From contig CM030859.1 of the NCBI GenBank assembly GCA_018105865.1, forward strand, positions 5,198,343 through 5,262,342: 64,000 nt of DNA. Direction: 5' to 3'. The DNA comes from Metaphire vulgaris (lineage: Eukaryota; Annelida; Clitellata; Crassiclitellata; Megascolecidae). Made by a program: the position numbers and the translations under genes. Within the stretch, counting starts at the first letter, position 1; every line of letters starts with the position of its first letter. Below are positions 49,718-58,212 of this stretch, one piece after another. Under the pieces are notes generated by a model. The model ran no database searches and was not told where the DNA came from. It saw only the letters and a program-made list of their open reading frames with translations.

Positions 49718-52700
49718 AACGACGGGAATCTCGATCGGGTAAATCTCTCTCGGCAGATTTACGTCTTTCGTCGACTTCCGGCGTCACTTGTTTGCCTTAG
49801 AACGGCGATCACAGGTCGGGCGAAATAAAGAAACGCCGGAGTCACCGGAGGGATTGGCCCCCGGAGCAAAGCGCCGCCGCCGCCGCCGGCGTCGTAGACG
49901 CGGCGAGGAGGGGGCGGGGGTTGGGTGGGTGGGGGTGAATGTGGGACGTCGCGGAATTTGTCGATTGTCGGCGACGCACGAGGAAAGTCCGGTTCTATCC
50001 TCTCGCTCGATTACACTTCGCATCGTCTGTCCTTTCCCCTTCAATTATCGCTCACTTCGTTCCATTCATGAATCGCTTTCACAGTCGAAATCGCTTTCAG
50101 ATTTTCTTGTCGTCATCGCATCACCATCTCTCTCTCCCTCTCCTTCTCTCTCCCTCTCTCTCCTCTCTCTTGCTCTCTGACTCTCTCTCTCTCTCTCGCT
50201 TTATCTATTTGTCTGTCTGGTTGCCTGGTTGTCTACCGGCGCCATTTCGACGCATGCATTTCTCCTTACTTTCACCCTTCCATCTCACACATCTCCGACA
50301 TCGCAAACGGGATGAAAACTGAAATGAAAAAGGCTTGAAAATCTAAAGACATTAATGAATAGAAAGTTTGAGACAAAGAGGATGCCGAAATGGCATAAAA
50401 GTGAACGGAAAAGCAAAAATTGAAACAGTATAGACACCCACGCGACAGAGAAAGCGTATGAAAGAAACGAAAAGGAAAACGCTACTGAATATTCTTCAGT
50501 TTATGTAAAAACTAAAACTAAAACTAAATGGCGTCATTCATTGCGAGAATAATAATGTTTATTTTCGATTCTGTCTTTTAAGGCTTTAATTAACTGGGTT
50601 GAGATTATTATCTTCTTTTATATAAATAACGAACCACGAATTATTTCAGTGAATATCAATAGTACACGTTCAACGATTGAAAACTTTAACTGATTGGATG
50701 AGTCATCGATGGGATGACGTCATTCAGCCACATCGCATCACGTGTCATGAGATGAAATTGTCAAATGCAGCAGAAGATGAAACGGGTGATTGAGGCTGGC
50801 TGAGTGCTTTGTCCCGTCCGAAGAGCAGGACGACGTCTCTATCAGTCATCGTCCGCCGCAGCGCTTATGAAGGATATCGAGGCTCACATCCGGACTAGTC
50901 CTTCTGGTCACGTGCCTCTCTTTCCGTGCTTCGTGTTTTCCATGAATGTTATCAAATTATCGCTGCACAAACTTTGGCAACTGTATACGTCCGCCGATCG
51001 TCGTAGCCGTCGTCGTCGTCGTCGTCGTTCTGCAATCGGTTTCACTAATGTAAACGAGGCTTTTGGTCTTTCATGGCGTCGCCGTAACTTAAGAAGCGCA
51101 GGAAGACAAGCACTCGATACAAGAGCAGACGACGACGACGACGACGAAGGTAAGATGGCGGCCGCCGCGGAAGAAGGCGGTCCGTCGGTTGGACGCTGCA
51201 GTGCTGTTCCCTTGGTAAACACACGGCGGTAGAAATCGTCGCTCAGCAGAAGTAATGGATGGGTTTCCTGTCTTAGAGGAGCTGCGTTTCGAGGAGTCGA
51301 TGTCGTGCGTCGAGTGATGCTTATTATTTCGATGGTATTCTGGCTCTTCGTGAGGCTCTTCTGTGGTCGATATCATTTCACGGTCAAACAGAAGCAGCAC
51401 TCCATTATGTTTGTCTAGCGGTCGGTCGGTCGTTCGTTCCGCCGACGACGACGATGTTTCCATCTTGACTGCAGCCAAAAAGCAGACAGAACAGCGGCGG
51501 AGGGGGTCTGCCGCTGTTTTATCATTCGAATGTAAAGAGTCGAAGGCGTCAAATGGAAAAGTCTTTTCGACGGCCGTTGTTCGGTCGTCAAACAGCCGCC
51601 ATTTTCTTTCCCTCGTCGTCGCCGTCTTCGGCCGCCTGAGTGCGCTCGGCGCTGCATTCGACGACGACGACGACGCAATCGAACCTGTTGATACGTGTGT
51701 TTGTTGAGAAAACTGTTGAATAAGAGTGTTTCTTTAGTGCTCTGAGCATTCTCAGTAGTCAATACTCGACCATTACATCATAACAGACACTTAGAAGACT
51801 TCGAAACAAGAACTCCCCTTTCTTCCATCCTAAGGTTCGTTCTCAGAATGTCGGTTGATTGAAATGACCCGAAATGAAGAAACATTGATTGACGAAAGTG
51901 TATCTTTCAGATTTTCCATAAAACGCATCGACGCCGACGCCTGAATCATTTTCACAGCAATTATGGGCGCTGGGTATTTGCACCAGGCAACTTTCTCTCA
52001 AAGAGTTTCTCGTGAATAAGAATTGTTTTTACAGCACTTCCAGTAGAATCGAACGAAATAACATTCAAAGAAGCTTTCTTTAAAATAAAATTCTCCACAA
52101 TGACTAAGATCGTGAGAAATAGAATGCTTAATCTAACAGCAGCCATTATGGAGCAGTGTTGTTTCAGTTATAGTAACAGTTAAAGTTATTGTCATTTTTC
52201 AGTTACAGTTACAGTTATTTATTTTCCGTTATTTTCAGTTAATCGCCATTGAACACATTAATGAAATGTCGACGTTTTTTCTTAATACACAATCACCCTG
52301 CTCTCTCTAATTGATTGAAAAATCTACTGATATGTAACTTCAACGTTGCTACAACATTGCAAATATCCACATCTCTCGGGAAAAAACAGAAATAGTACGC
52401 AACTATATATACAATTATTTTTCAGTTATTTTAGCTATTTCAGTTATTTATTTTTCAGTTACAGTTACAGTTATTGATATTTTTCAGTTACAGGTTCAGT
52501 AACAGTTAACTGATTTGTTATTTTTCAGTTAACTGATATTTCAGTTACAGTTAAAGTTAACTAAAACAACACTGCTATGGAGACATACATATTGGTCCAC
52601 TGTGTATCACATGATTATCACGTGGCCGGACAAAATGTCCGAGGACAAAATGTCACGGACAAATTGTCATGGGGACAAAATGTCAGCGGACAAAATGTCA

Positions 52701-54183
52701 CGGACAAAACGTCACGGTTTAGGGTTAGGGTTAGTTAGAATGACATTTTGTCCGCTGACATTTTGTCCGCTGACATTTTGTCCTAGCACCGATTAATTAT
52801 CAATATCTAGAATAAATAGGAGACAAATGTTATCAATAAGACACCAGTCAGTCAGGTAAGTAAGTAAGCAAGTAAAATCTCGTGAATTTATATAGCATTT
52901 TCTAAATAGTTACCGTAGTAGCTGCCTATTCATAGGCGCTTAATCGACAGTTGAAATAGCTATAGCCGAGATGCAGTAGTTAGCCGGACAAGGTCAATTC
53001 CAGAGACCAATTAGAAACAGCAAGACAGACCGTGAAAAGTAAAGAGAAAGAAGCGCGATTTCATTCTAGATTTGATACAATAGTACTAAAGATTTATTGC
53101 TGGACAAAATGGTCCTTAAAAGTTAAAGTGTCTTAATTTCATAATATAAGCCAAGGTCAACAGGCCAATGCATTCAAAGAAATGAAGAAATGTAGGGACT
53201 AAAGAAAATCCAGTCGTAATTCGACTCATGACAGCAACACAAGATGAATAGTGCCACCCGTTGTTATTATGCATGGAACAAACTATTTAATATTGTTTCC
53301 GGCACAGTAGCTAAAATTTAAAATCCAAAGTTAGTTAGTTAGTTAGTTAATATGCCAACTTATATAGCGCTATAGTCACAGCAGGCCAAGATCAAGAGCG
53401 CTTTACAGATTGCACTTAAATGAGATGTTAAACAAGTGCGTCTTAGGTCTGGTAGCAAACATTTCTAGACTAGTCGCGTTAGTCACAATGTCGGGCAGCG
53501 AATTCCAGAGGAGGGGATTCCCCGGGGTGAAAGACCTCTCCCCAAATTTCACTGTCTTAGATGGAGGGGGTACAACCAATTGGACCCGATTATATGAACG
53601 AAGCTGCCGCCGACAGTCAGTAAGCGATGGCCTATGCGCAAGTTCAGCCAAGTAGACTGGGCAGGCAAAGCAAACTCCAACGATTCAAAATTTGAATGTG
53701 CATACTGAATAGTCTGCGTCACTGTTTCTTTATCAACTCCAAGCCGTTTCTGCGTGACTCTATAGTCTATAGTCCTTAAGCGAATCTAGTTCGACTCCTG
53801 ATTTAACACCGACTGACGTCATGACGATCTGACTTAGTCTCCGGCAGTAGGATCCAGCAGAGTCTCAGAACAGGACAGCGCGTCCTACAGCGATTGTTGT
53901 TATTATTCGTTGTTTTGTAGCCATTCTCAGAAAGCGATTGACAAAGGAACGGGAGACGCGAAGGGCGTTGCAGGAACAACTGGACAACGCGATGCAACAC
54001 ATCCAGCTGCAATTCCAGGCATCGACAACAGCTCCAAACGTCATGATGTCATCCTCTGTGACGCGAAATACGACGCCACATGTCAACAAGCCGAAGAAGA
54101 GTAGGCCAACATCAATTCTAAGCATTTCTAAATGTATCTTTTGTAGACAATTTTCTGTTTCAGACGAAAAGAATCTGCTGCCA

Positions 54184-54244
<61 letters not shown>

Positions 54245-55225
54245 AGCAGAGAAAACGAAGCAAACGTCCGAACAATTTCCCAATCATCTTAGACTCAGTG
54301 AAGCTGCGTCTTTGCTTCGGGCGAAGAGCAGCATCGAGTGCTGCGTAAGAGATAGCAGACAAAGCAAATTAGCAAAAAATCACCTGAAATCACATAATTC
54401 ATGCTACGGCTCCTTATGATGATGATGATGATGATGATGATTATGATGATGATGACGACGATGACGATGATGTACTTAGAAGCGGTAATTGAAAACAGGC
54501 AATAGACTGAACGACGTGTCGATTGGATTCTTACCATTTCTCTTTCTTGCAGACTGTACTTCCCCTGAAGCCACATGCGATGGAAAATCTACTTTGGGGC
54601 ATGAACTTGAAAAACTGGGAATCGGTAAAAGTTGATTTAATGTACTCACTTCAATTAACGCACGAGGTTCTACTTACTTATTTACTTAGTTGAGAGCTAG
54701 GAGCGCTGCATCAGTCTGACTGTATGTCTGTCTGTACGTGTATGTACCTTCATTTCAAGATCCTGGGTTTTGTGAATTCCGCCATATTTCTATCAAAACT
54801 TAATCCGAGTAACCGACGACCTTTTTACCTCAAGGTCAATTTACGAGTTCATATTCACACATTTTAAATTTTAGGACGTTAGCTTTATTCGATTTTGTTT
54901 TGTCATTCAAAGCGTTTGCATTCGTTTACAGAAAACATGTTTTTCAGCGAAATTGATTACAAGTACGAGTTCAATATAAATGTTGTATTCGGCCATTCTT
55001 TGATGGAAACATTACATTAGCTGTAGACTTTTGAAATCCAGCGTATATAGAAATCGTTGAAAAGGTAACTTATCTGTTATGTTTCCTCGCATAGCTCCTG
55101 TCATCACTGCAAAGACCGCAGATGGACTGCTGGAGTCTTGTATGGCTGTGGGTTCGAAGCCAACTGCAATGGATTACATGGGAAGCAAGGAATTTCGATT
55201 CGTTCACGACTGCGACAGAAAATAG
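30230..55225 (+). CDS. DACH: Dachshund homologue (DACH), complete gene model
   Basis: DACH is a nuclear SKI/SNO/DAC-family transcriptional corepressor acting with Six and Eya proteins in organ and eye development. Proposed exons: 30230-30735, 41418-41536, 42023-42334, 43071-43250, 43423-43674, 43932-44282, 53921-54100, 54553-54624, 55095-55225. They give 2103 bases: 700 residues plus TAG, close to vertebrate DACH1. Intron 1 is phase 2; all others are phase 1, and every border is AG/GT. The start is the first ATG in the frame (MSNLQGPMLSVQ). Exon 1 has DACHbox-N, exon 2 the RPGRPPKR hook, exon 6 DACHbox-C, exon 7 its charged helix. The middle is Ser/Asp/Glu-rich and diverged. The last two exons rest on phase only; I see no homology there. 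The human linker RKRQMTRKQAVN is missing after exon 1, so a microexon could be overlooked. Confidence 0.88.
30736..31900. other. DACH intron 1, proximal part
   Basis: AT-rich intronic sequence without recognisable repeats or coding potential. Short duplications of TTCCTTATTTAGGCCG occur near 31785-31820. Confidence 0.5.
31930..32560. other. GC-rich island in DACH intron 1
   Basis: A CpG-rich patch with tandem GGCCGG(T)GGAAGG units near 32065-32105 and an open + frame of 189 codons (31977-32546). The frame has no domain I know, and its composition follows the GC-rich tract. It may be a regulatory element or an unrecognised exon. The hexamer AAATATCCGCCGACG near 32260 sits in a palindromic TTTGGCGGAAATATCCGCCG. 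Confidence 0.3.
32862..34020 (+). mobile_element. LINE relic (RTE-like) split by a MITE
   Basis: It reads FKFADDINPITERIQDLQKL (reverse transcriptase catalytic motif, FADD), INETKTKVMEITKGN, LYGSETWTIKN and later WFRHVCRMENNRW, with several frameshifts. A 250-bp hAT-like MITE interrupts it at 33265. It lies in DACH intron 1 in the same orientation as the gene. Confidence 0.82.
33265..33514. mobile_element. hAT-like MITE nested in a LINE, perfect 8-bp TSD
   Basis: Ends CAGTGGCGTAGCCAGG and CTTGGCAACGCCACTG, flanked by AACACAAT (33257-33264 and 33515-33522). Without the element and one duplication the LINE reads IYNTIAVPQILYGSETW, so the insertion point is unambiguous. Confidence 0.93.
34395..34890 (-). 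mobile_element. LINE ORF2 C-terminus (CR1/L2-like)
   Basis: A 159-codon minus-strand frame reads ELHWLPVQSRIQNKLCTLMF, LCPTYLTDLLQP, RAFSYAGPDAWNALPPALQN and FREQLKTHLF. This is a standard ending of CR1/L2-type ORF2. It is uninterrupted over its length, suggesting a fairly recent insertion. The 3' flank (34330-34394) holds the short untranslated tail. Confidence 0.88.
35084..35307. mobile_element. hAT-like MITE with perfect 8-bp TSD
   Basis: Ends CAGTGGCGTAGCGAGGGG and CCTCGCTACGCCACTG, flanked by CGTCCATA (35076-35083 and 35308-35315). It contains three GGGCGGCAC(T)TT-type repeats and two copies of TTTTTTGCTTGT(T/C)AGGAAA. Confidence 0.9.
36294..36543. mobile_element. hAT-like MITE with perfect 8-bp TSD
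   Basis: Ends CAGTGGCGCCCACAGAAAT and TGTGTGGGTGCCCATG form imperfect inverted repeats. TTTCTGTT flanks both sides (36286-36293 and 36544-36551). Confidence 0.85.
36880..37480. promoter_or_regulatory. CpG-rich island with CRE and (GCA)n in DACH intron 1
   Basis: A GC-rich block containing a palindromic ATGACGTCAT (about 37021), a (GCA)n run (37088-37131), a G9 run near 37348 and GAGGAG repeats near 37447. A + frame through 36952-37200 is dominated by poly-Ser from the repeat. It could be an alternative DACH promoter; the evidence is composition only. Confidence 0.3.
37955..38505. repeat. Interspersed repeat, second copy, split by a hAT MITE
   Basis: It matches the reverse complement of 5035-5265 in two blocks, 37975-38109 and 38393-38460, with a hAT MITE between them. 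The right edge at about 38504 ends CTGGCTACGCCACTG, the terminus of yet another hAT-like element whose left end I cannot find. Confidence 0.7.
38110..38392. mobile_element. hAT-like MITE with perfect 8-bp TSD
   Basis: Ends CAGTGGCGGTTCCACCAAG and TTCTGGAACCGCCACTG are inverted repeats flanked by ACTGCACC (38102-38109 and 38393-38400). Confidence 0.92.
39630..39790. repeat. (CATC)n/(CATA)n tetranucleotide repeats
   Basis: CATC units run into imperfect CATA and CATACTGTA units. A related CATA block follows at 39970-40025. Frames through it read only Tyr/Cys/Val repeats. Confidence 0.93.
40340..40456. mobile_element. PIF/Harbinger-like MITE, TTA target
   Basis: GGGACTGTCCATTAATTACG at the left and its near inverse ending GTAATTAACGGACAGTCC at the right make the element almost fully palindromic. 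TTA flanks both ends (40337-40339 and 40457-40459). The same ends occur at 58213-58590. Confidence 0.75.
42380..42595. mobile_element. hAT-like MITE, CAGTGGCGTAG class
   Basis: Ends CAGTGGCGTAGTTAAGG and CCTGGCTACGCCACAG. Flanks do not match, because the right side joins directly to another repeat (the TCAA tail of a LINE end). It begins 45 bases after DACH exon 3. Confidence 0.65.
42596..42790 (-). mobile_element. LINE 3' end, L2-like, with TTGA tail
   Basis: On the minus strand it ends GCGCTATAGAAGTTGATTGA. The same phrase, slightly changed, occurs at about 62090-62120 on the + strand (GCAATAGAAGTTGATTGATT), marking one family. Confidence 0.6.
43932..44282 (+). other. DACH: DACH exon 6, acidic block and DACHbox-C
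   Basis: It begins ELDLNRLATYNDDV, contains a long Glu/Asp run (about residues 38-58 of the exon), and ends with the DACHbox-C helix: SVDALLVNIQGLIKMAAENA, then RHRERQAMIEK. Human DACH1 has IETLLTNIQGLLKVAIDNAR at this position. The box is the dimerisation and Eya/Six-partner region in the family. The donor G|GTAGGA is phase 1. Confidence 0.93.
44283..45149. other. DACH intron 6, proximal part
   Basis: Intronic sequence. A short AT-rich palindrome, TAGAAAATTTAGAACTA/TAAGTTCTAAATTTTCTA, lies at 45028-45064. No gene is seen. Confidence 0.5.
45150..45940 (+). mobile_element. LINE relic (RTE-like), heavily decayed
   Basis: It reads GVKIGGRALNQLLYTDDTIT, with TDD in place of the usual ADD catalytic aspartates, then ETEHELRLLMQRVREESA and later LSYFVHIMRTN. 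Broken in several frames. It lies in DACH intron 6. Confidence 0.75.
46150..47340 (-). mobile_element. Relic of a multi-copy transposon-borne protein
   Basis: Minus-strand frames give LETMHVDDCYFCLVNISGMS, IQYPNLPSALRPVALCDKVP and a FNQAEFNDLI piece (47059-46772). Next come DLDLPKSSAELLK and EEEFVYCINSKGLFESMG (to about 46560), then RLGANMSVKLHFFHS, and finally QDIKTMERRYQGRWN and MADYCWCL in another frame (about 46400-46280). I recognise this order from a large unnamed family repeated in arthropod, hemichordate and cnidarian genomes and treated as transposon-related. A central part seems deleted (near 46580). It is dead, in DACH intron 6. Confidence 0.65.
48247..48315. repeat. (ATT)n microsatellite
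   Basis: Pure ATT repeat, adjacent to TTTATATAGCGCTGT, a phrase typical of the L2-like LINE 3' ends in this window. Confidence 0.95.
48316..49140. repeat. Probable repeat with internal duplications
   Basis: After an L2-like GCGCTGTACG end, related phrases recur: GATGGAAAATCCGACGACGT and GATGGAGATTCCAGCGACGT, each followed by CCAGAACG; also GAACTTCCAGACCGACG and ATACTTCCAGAACGACG. It looks like a diverged tandem or CpG-rich repeat, not a gene. Confidence 0.45.
49650..51700. promoter_or_regulatory. CpG-rich island in DACH intron 6
   Basis: About 2 kb rich in CpG, with (CCG)n at 49690-49712, (GCC)n near 49875, a CT tract (50125-50200) and several CGTCGT/GACGAC runs. A CRE lies near 50715. On the minus strand, 51463-51230 reads as an open frame beginning METSSSSAERTTDRP with an upstream CTGCAG, which could be an exon. 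No homology is recognised. An internal promoter or an antisense transcript is possible. Confidence 0.3.
52154..52574. mobile_element. hAT-like MITE built of CAGTTACAGTTA
   Basis: Ends CAGTGTTGTTTCAGTTA and TAACTAAAACAACACTG are inverted repeats. Flanks TTATGGAG and CTATGGAG match at 7 of 8. The interior consists of many copies of TTTTTCAGTTACAGTTA on both sides of an AT-rich centre. Confidence 0.82.
52626..52795. repeat. GGACAAAATGTC foldback with TTAGGG centre
   Basis: The left arm has about seven GGACAAAATGTC-type units; the right arm has three inverse GACATTTTGTCC units. Between them is TTTAGGGTTAGGGTTAG, two and a half telomere-like units. The arms can form a long hairpin. I have seen similar repeats scattered in other animal genomes. 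Confidence 0.85.
53330..53665 (-). mobile_element. LINE ORF2 C-terminus with TAAC tail
   Basis: The minus strand reads YNRVQLVVPPPSKTVKFGER, SFTPGNPLLWNSLPDIVTN and THLFNISF, the CR1/L2-type ending. The 3' end is GCGCTATATAAGTTGGCAT followed by TAACTAACTAAC. It lies just before DACH exon 7. Confidence 0.82.
54187..54242. repeat. (GA)n microsatellite in DACH intron 7
   Basis: About 56 bases of GA between DACH exons 7 and 8. It begins some 20 bases after a good-looking acceptor (TTCTGTTTCAG at 54163), so it could be read as an Arg/Glu repeat in an optional exon. Confidence 0.9.
54416..54472. repeat. (GAT)n microsatellite
   Basis: GATGAT repeat with GACGAC interruptions, intronic. Confidence 0.95.
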
Positions 55226-55654
55226 GATTCGAGAAAACGATTTGTTCATCGTGTTCAGTTTCACTTTGTCGTCGTTTATGTGAAATTTTGCTATTGAAAT
55301 AACTATGCCCCTCTCTGAAACTTTCACTTATGACAACAAGGCAGACAGACAAGCAGACAGACAGACAAATAAAAACGTTATGGGGCCACCTTGGTCAGCT
55401 TAATTCAATCAGTTAAGCACACAGCAGAGGGTCAAGTAAGGAAAAATAGATATACTGACATGAACAGGAATTGACAGAATATGATGGAATTTCTGAAAAA
55501 TGAATTAATAGTCCAGAAATAAATTAGAGACTCATTAATTGCTTCAGAGTGTAAAACAATAAGCCGTATTCGAAATATATTAGAATCGTTGATCGAAGAT
55601 ATTTGGATAATTGTAGCAGATGTATAGTTAACGTTGCATCTAAATGGGGTCTGC

Positions 55655-56172
55655 AGTCCATTTATAATATTAAAATCCTTATCTGTTTGTCCAGTTTGTC
55701 TGTTGCCTTCAAGCGTTCTGATTGGTTGACTATTGGTAGACGGTTTAGGCCGTTTAGTCCACGTCGCGCTGCGTTGGTGGGCGAGCGTTGAATTGGTAGA
55801 CGGTTTAGTCTTACGTCGCGCGATGCGTTGGTGGACGATGTTCGAAGACGACGTTGCTATTGGTAACAATTGTTCGTAGAACCGATTTAAGTCATTGCAG
55901 CGTCAGAGGGCTGGGCGTGCGACGACGTTGCTATTGGTAACAATTGTTCGCAGCCTGAGGTAGTTGAGCAATTTTAGCGTACATTTTAACACATCAGTTG
56001 CGTGATCTTAACGTACATAGACCTAATTATTACGTGGCTCAGAGCTTGGCTAGGTGGCGTATGTACAGTACATCATTGAAACGTTGTTCAGCATGAATTC
56101 AATGATTGGGTATTAGGTATAGGTATTGGATTAGTATTATCCTGCACTGCGAGCGAAGCGGAGCGTCTGGAA
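55655..56172. repeat. Long interspersed repeat, copy A
   Basis: Starts TAATATTAAAATCCTTATC, contains CTTCAAGCGTTCTGATTGG, two copies of ACGTTGCTATTGGTAACAAT, then TTGGCTAGGTGGCGTATGTA and ATTATCCTGCACTGCGAGCG. It is colinear with 57283-57738. Confidence 0.75.
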
Positions 56173-56179
56173 GCGTCTT

Positions 56180-56490
56180 AATTGCAGCTCAAACCCCGTT
56201 CCTTTCCCTCTCCCCATCCCTCTCTCAAACAAACCCCCCCCCCTCCCCACCCTCTTCCCTCCCCACCCTTTCCACCCCCTCCTCTCCCAACCCACTTCCT
56301 CCCCTCCCAACCCCAAACCCTCTTCCCTCCCATCCCAACCCCCAAACCCTCTCCCAACCTTCCTCCACCCCTCTTCCCAACCCCTTCCCTCCCAACCCTC
56401 TCCCAACCCCCTTCCCTCCACCCCTCTTCCCATCCCTCTTCCATCTCTCCCCATCCATCTCCCAACCAACCATCCCTTTGGTTGACAGCT
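56180..56490. repeat. C-rich polypyrimidine tract
   Basis: About 300 bases of CCCTCCC/CCAACCC sequence with almost no purine runs. The complementary strand is GGGAGGG-rich and could form G-quadruplexes. Pro- or Gly-rich frames through it are not genes. Confidence 0.9.
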
Positions 56491-56524
56491 GTGTGCCTCC
56501 GGAATATACCCTCCTTCCCTCTCG

Positions 56525-56902
56525 AAATCTACCGCAATTTGACGCAAATGTGCAACGTCATGCCCTATATATAGATTAGCATTATGAGATTTTTGCATAG
56601 CTAGAAATCTACCGCAATTTGACGCAAATGTGCAACGTCATGCCCTATAGATTAGCATTTTGAGATTTTTGCATAGCTATGGGAAATCTACCGCAATCTG
56701 ACGCACGCCAGTGCAACGCCATGCCCTATAGATTAGCATTATGAGATTTTTGCATAGCTACGGAAATCTACCGCAATTTGACGCAAATGTGCAACGTCAT
56801 GCCCTATAGATTAGCATTTTGAGATTTTTGCATAGCTACGGAAATCTACCGCAATCTGACGCAAATGTGCAACGTCATGCCCTATGGATTAGCATTATGA
56901 GT
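56525..56902. repeat. 78-80 bp minisatellite, five copies
   Basis: The unit starts AAATCTACCGCAAT and continues TTGACGCAAATGTGCAACGT, CATGCCCTATAGATTAGCAT, GAGATTTTTGCATAGCTA. Starts at 56525, 56605, 56684, 56764 and 56842. Units differ at few positions; the last one is truncated. Confidence 0.97.
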
Positions 56903-57282
56903 TTCAAATGTTCCGTTTAGTACTTTAAACTTTAAAGGTCCTTTTATAATTCCTTACGTTTCTATCGATTCAAAATTTTTAGGGTTTCTTGCAAAGGAAT
57001 TAATTATTCATCGATTATTAGTTAAATTAAATGCATGTTTGTGCAGCGCCGAATGGTGAATAGGAGCTTCGTATAGCACCTATATCTCAGCGGTTATAAA
57101 CGTAGAAAGACGCGGTTACGCTTCGCTTAAGGCTAATTTTATAGAGCACATTTAGGCCCGATTTGTGTAAGCAGTTTATGTTTAATTTGTTTGTTGGAAT
57201 ATTCGTTGCCTCGAACGAAGCGAGCCTGCACTGCGAGCGAAGAGAGCGAGCGAACTTTGAAGCGAAGCGATCATTTGTTAGT

Positions 57283-57738
57283 ATAATATTAAGATCCTTG
57301 CTCTGTATGTCTGTTACCTTCAAGCGTTCTCATTGGTTGGCTGTGTGAGCCCATCTTGGTTGGCTGTGTGACGTTCTCATTCGTTACCTTCAAGCGTTCT
57401 GATTGGTTAGCTGGGTGAGCATTCTGATTGGTCGTTCTGGAACAGGCTTCGCGAAGCGAAATGCGACGCGAAGCGAACGGCGACGCGAAGCGAACAGCCA
57501 CGCGAAGCGTTTAGCGTACGTTAGCGTCATAGTGTGTAAGGCCTACAACTCCCGAAGCGAACGGCGACGCGAAGCGAACGGCCACGCGAAGCGTTTGACG
57601 AAGCGTACGTTGCAGCGTCAGAGCTTGGCTACGTGGCGTATGTACGTCATTGAAACGTTGTTCAGCAGCATGAATTCAATGAAGTATTATCCTGCACTGC
57701 GAGCGAAGCGAGCGCGAGCGAAGCGAGCATCTTTCTAG
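57283..57738. repeat. Long interspersed repeat, copy B
   Basis: Starts TAATATTAAGATCCTTGCTC and ends GCGAGCATCTTTCTAG. The middle is built of GCGAAGCGAACGGC(C/G)ACGC units. It shares start, CTTCAAGCGTTCTCATTGG, TTGGCTACGTGGCGTATGTA and the CTGCACTGCGAGCGAAGCG end with copy A. The CTAG end before T is reminiscent of Helitrons but not proof. Confidence 0.75.
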
Positions 57739-57936
57739 TATTTATTAAAAAGTCGAATCTTAGACGCACTTTCTACTAATAAAGGAGTTATGAGCTCAAT
57801 TGTCTCGGAATATCACATCTGTTTTGACACTTTCTTTGCACTCCTGACTGATCTTTGGAATGACCTGGTCTTTTGCGGATGGATTTTAAGTACCATCGAT
57901 TAATACCTAAATATTAGAACTGGTGCTATAGAAGTG

Positions 57937-58155
<219 letters not shown>

Positions 58156-58212
58156 CACTGAACTGAGTAAATAGCTGCATACAGTAAAGTTGAATTATTT
58201 GCTGACAATTAA

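Larger units (their letters stand above)
53921..55225 (+). other. DACH: DACH exons 7-9, C-terminal part
   Basis: Exon 7 (53921-54100) reads RKRLTKERETRRALQEQLDN, aligning with the human FLRERELRETLEKQL helix after DACHbox-C, then a Thr/Ser linker. Exon 8 (54553-54624, DGKSTLGHELEKLGI) and exon 9 (55095-55225, ending FRFVHDCDRK, stop) are accepted because all three keep phase 1 and close the frame. I see no similarity to the vertebrate C-terminus. The long Lys/Glu coiled coil of vertebrate DACH is not found, so an exon may be missing. Confidence 0.6.

Noticed and set aside
52720..52737. TTAGGG repeats as a telomere or chromosome end
   Set aside because: Only two and a half units, centred in an inverted repeat and surrounded by ordinary sequence and a gene.
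53938..54348. A single 136-codon open frame through DACH exon 7 and the GA repeat
   Set aside because: It reads through a good GT donor at 54101 and an intron acceptor; the spliced model 54100 to 54553 keeps phase 1 as in the other exons. Kept only as an optional-exon finding.
56137..56598. Gly/Arg-rich minus-strand and Pro-rich plus-strand frames over 130 codons
   Set aside because: Produced by the C-rich polypyrimidine tract; all six frames look similarly open.
56525..56902. Regularly spaced repeats resembling a CRISPR array
   Set aside because: The units are contiguous with no unique spacers, and the genome is eukaryotic; it is a minisatellite.
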